A stretch of 5,552 bases of DNA from GWB1-54-5 sp035290085. Its GTDB lineage: Bacteria; Patescibacteriota; Gracilibacteria; Peribacterales; Peribacteraceae. Positions 5,046-5,552 of this stretch are shown here, in pieces. The notes below the pieces were generated by a model. That model did not search any database and had not been told where the DNA came from. It worked only from the letters and a program-made list of their open reading frames with translations. Both the position numbers and the translations under genes were made by a program. Numbering within the stretch: position 1 is the first letter of the stretch; each line of letters starts with the position of its first letter. Location: positions 1-5,552 of the forward strand of contig DATDVK010000083.1 of assembly GCA_035290085.1 (NCBI GenBank). The letters run 5' to 3'.

Positions 5046-5547
5046 CGGCAGTGCCGCAGTGTTCCGCATGCAGTTGCGGCACTGCATGCCGAAATCTTCC
5101 CAGTTTTCTACGAAAACTTTGGAGAAGAATTACACAGTCTCCCGAGAGTGTTCGTATTTCCCGTTCCCTGAGCGGCGATGCGTTGAGTTCATAGAGATGC
5201 CACGCGGTCTCCAGCGCGGTGAGCTCACCCATCAGTGCGCGCATCGCGCAGGCGTTTTCCTGCTGCAGAGCATCGATCGCCATGCCGCTTTCCATCTGCT
5301 TGAGGAGGTGCTCTATTGTCCATCGTTCCCTCTGAACGAATCGCACCAGGTAGGGGGCTATTTCAACTTCGGACATCCCGCATGCAAGGAGCTCATCTGC
5401 AAGCATGAACGCTTCCCTCGGAGAAATACCATCGTACTTCTTCTCCCGTTCCGGGTCATCCGGACGCTGGAATGGAGGCTCGCGGAGTGCCCGGTGGTTG
5501 AGGGGCTCGTCCGGGAACTGCAGCAGTTGCTGTCTTTCTCTATTCAT
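5035..5547 (-). CDS. Hypothetical helical protein, 170 aa (start may lie beyond the window)
   Basis: Not recognised. There is no membrane helix or signal peptide. The first ~40 residues are charged and proline-rich (LQFPDEPLNHRALREPPF at 9-26), probably disordered. Residues about 42-150 look wholly helical and amphipathic: ISPREAFMLADELLACGM, EIAPYLVRFVQRERWTIEHL, a Met/Gln-rich helix, ALMGELTALETAWHLYEL and CVILLQSFRRKLGRF. The ISPREAFMLADELLACGMSE segment followed by PYLVRFVQ could be a small helix-bundle or helix-turn-helix-like fold, but nothing confirms it. The ATG at 5547 is the first one visible; the frame is still open at the right edge, so an upstream start cannot be excluded. The last 17 codons coincide with strong inverted repeats, which gives the C-terminus its His/Cys-containing sequence (LHAEHCGTAVSS). 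Confidence 0.7.
   Translation of the reverse strand: MNRERQQLLQFPDEPLNHRALREPPFQRPDDPEREKKYDGISPREAFMLADELLACGMSEVEIAPYLVRFVQRERWTIEHLLKQMESGMAIDALQQENACAMRALMGELTALETAWHLYELNASPLREREIRTLSGDCVILLQSFRRKLGRFRHAVPQLHAEHCGTAVSS
5048..5089. repeat. Two overlapping, mutually exclusive inverted repeats
   Basis: GCAGTGCCGCA (5048-5058) is perfectly complementary to TGCGGCACTGC (5075-5085): 11 bp with a 16-nt loop. Separately, GCATGCAGT (5066-5074) is perfectly complementary to ACTGCATGC (5081-5089): 9 bp with a 6-nt loop. Bases 5081-5085 are needed by both, so only one can form at a time. They lie inside the 3' end of the minus-strand 170-aa gene. The layout resembles an attenuator-type switch or a compact repeat element; function unknown. 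Confidence 0.6.
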
Positions 5548-5552
5548 TCGCT

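Noticed and set aside
1..5552. CRISPR array, tRNA, rRNA or transposase
   Set aside because: No regularly spaced repeats, cloverleaf-like segments, rRNA signatures or transposase motifs were seen.

Overview
This 5.55 kb bacterial chromosomal window has moderate-to-high GC and compact genes. Two products are recognisable: the N-terminal part of a membrane-bound ion-pumping pyrophosphatase (hppA, minus strand, running off the left edge) and a complete SufB scaffold protein for Fe-S cluster assembly (plus strand). Five further genes encode proteins I do not recognise: a coiled-coil protein, a two-helix membrane protein, two soluble proteins and a 46-residue mini-protein. UGA and UAG serve as stops and no long ORF needs recoding, so the standard bacterial code fits. 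An uncultivated lineage such as Patescibacteria/Peregrinibacteria would suit a lone sufB, an HppA pump and many lineage-specific small proteins, but that is a low-confidence guess from style alone.

Layout, left to right. 1-1307 (minus) is hppA, missing its C-terminus, with a probable promoter at 1375-1402. 1441-2115 and 2175-2624 (minus) form a likely two-gene unit: the two-helix membrane protein is followed after 59 bp by the coiled-coil protein, and both start with nearly the same 17 nt (residues MAKSP). 2625-2798 is a divergent control region whose sufB-proximal end holds an 18-bp perfect palindrome centred on the sufB -10 box. 2799-4205 (plus) is sufB. 4206-4283 is a short convergent gap filled by a repeat-like hairpin. 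4284-4697 (minus) is an unknown acidic protein. 4698-4837 is an AT-rich divergent region with two strong back-to-back sigma70-type promoters. 4838-4978 (plus) is a 46-aa ORF. 5035-5547 (minus) is an unknown helical protein whose 3' end carries overlapping, mutually exclusive inverted repeats.

The most notable theme is gene expression. Two genes (sufB and the 46-aa ORF) have perfect TATAAT boxes so close to the ATG that their mRNAs should be leaderless or nearly so. Three others (hppA, 2175-2624, 4284-4697) lack a Shine-Dalgarno sequence and have a pyrimidine-rich TTTCC-type tract before the ATG. The only purine-rich SD-like sequence (gene 1441-2115) lies inside a hairpin. sufB has no sufC, sufD or sufS beside it, so its partners must be elsewhere or absent. 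No mobile element, CRISPR array, tRNA or rRNA was seen.
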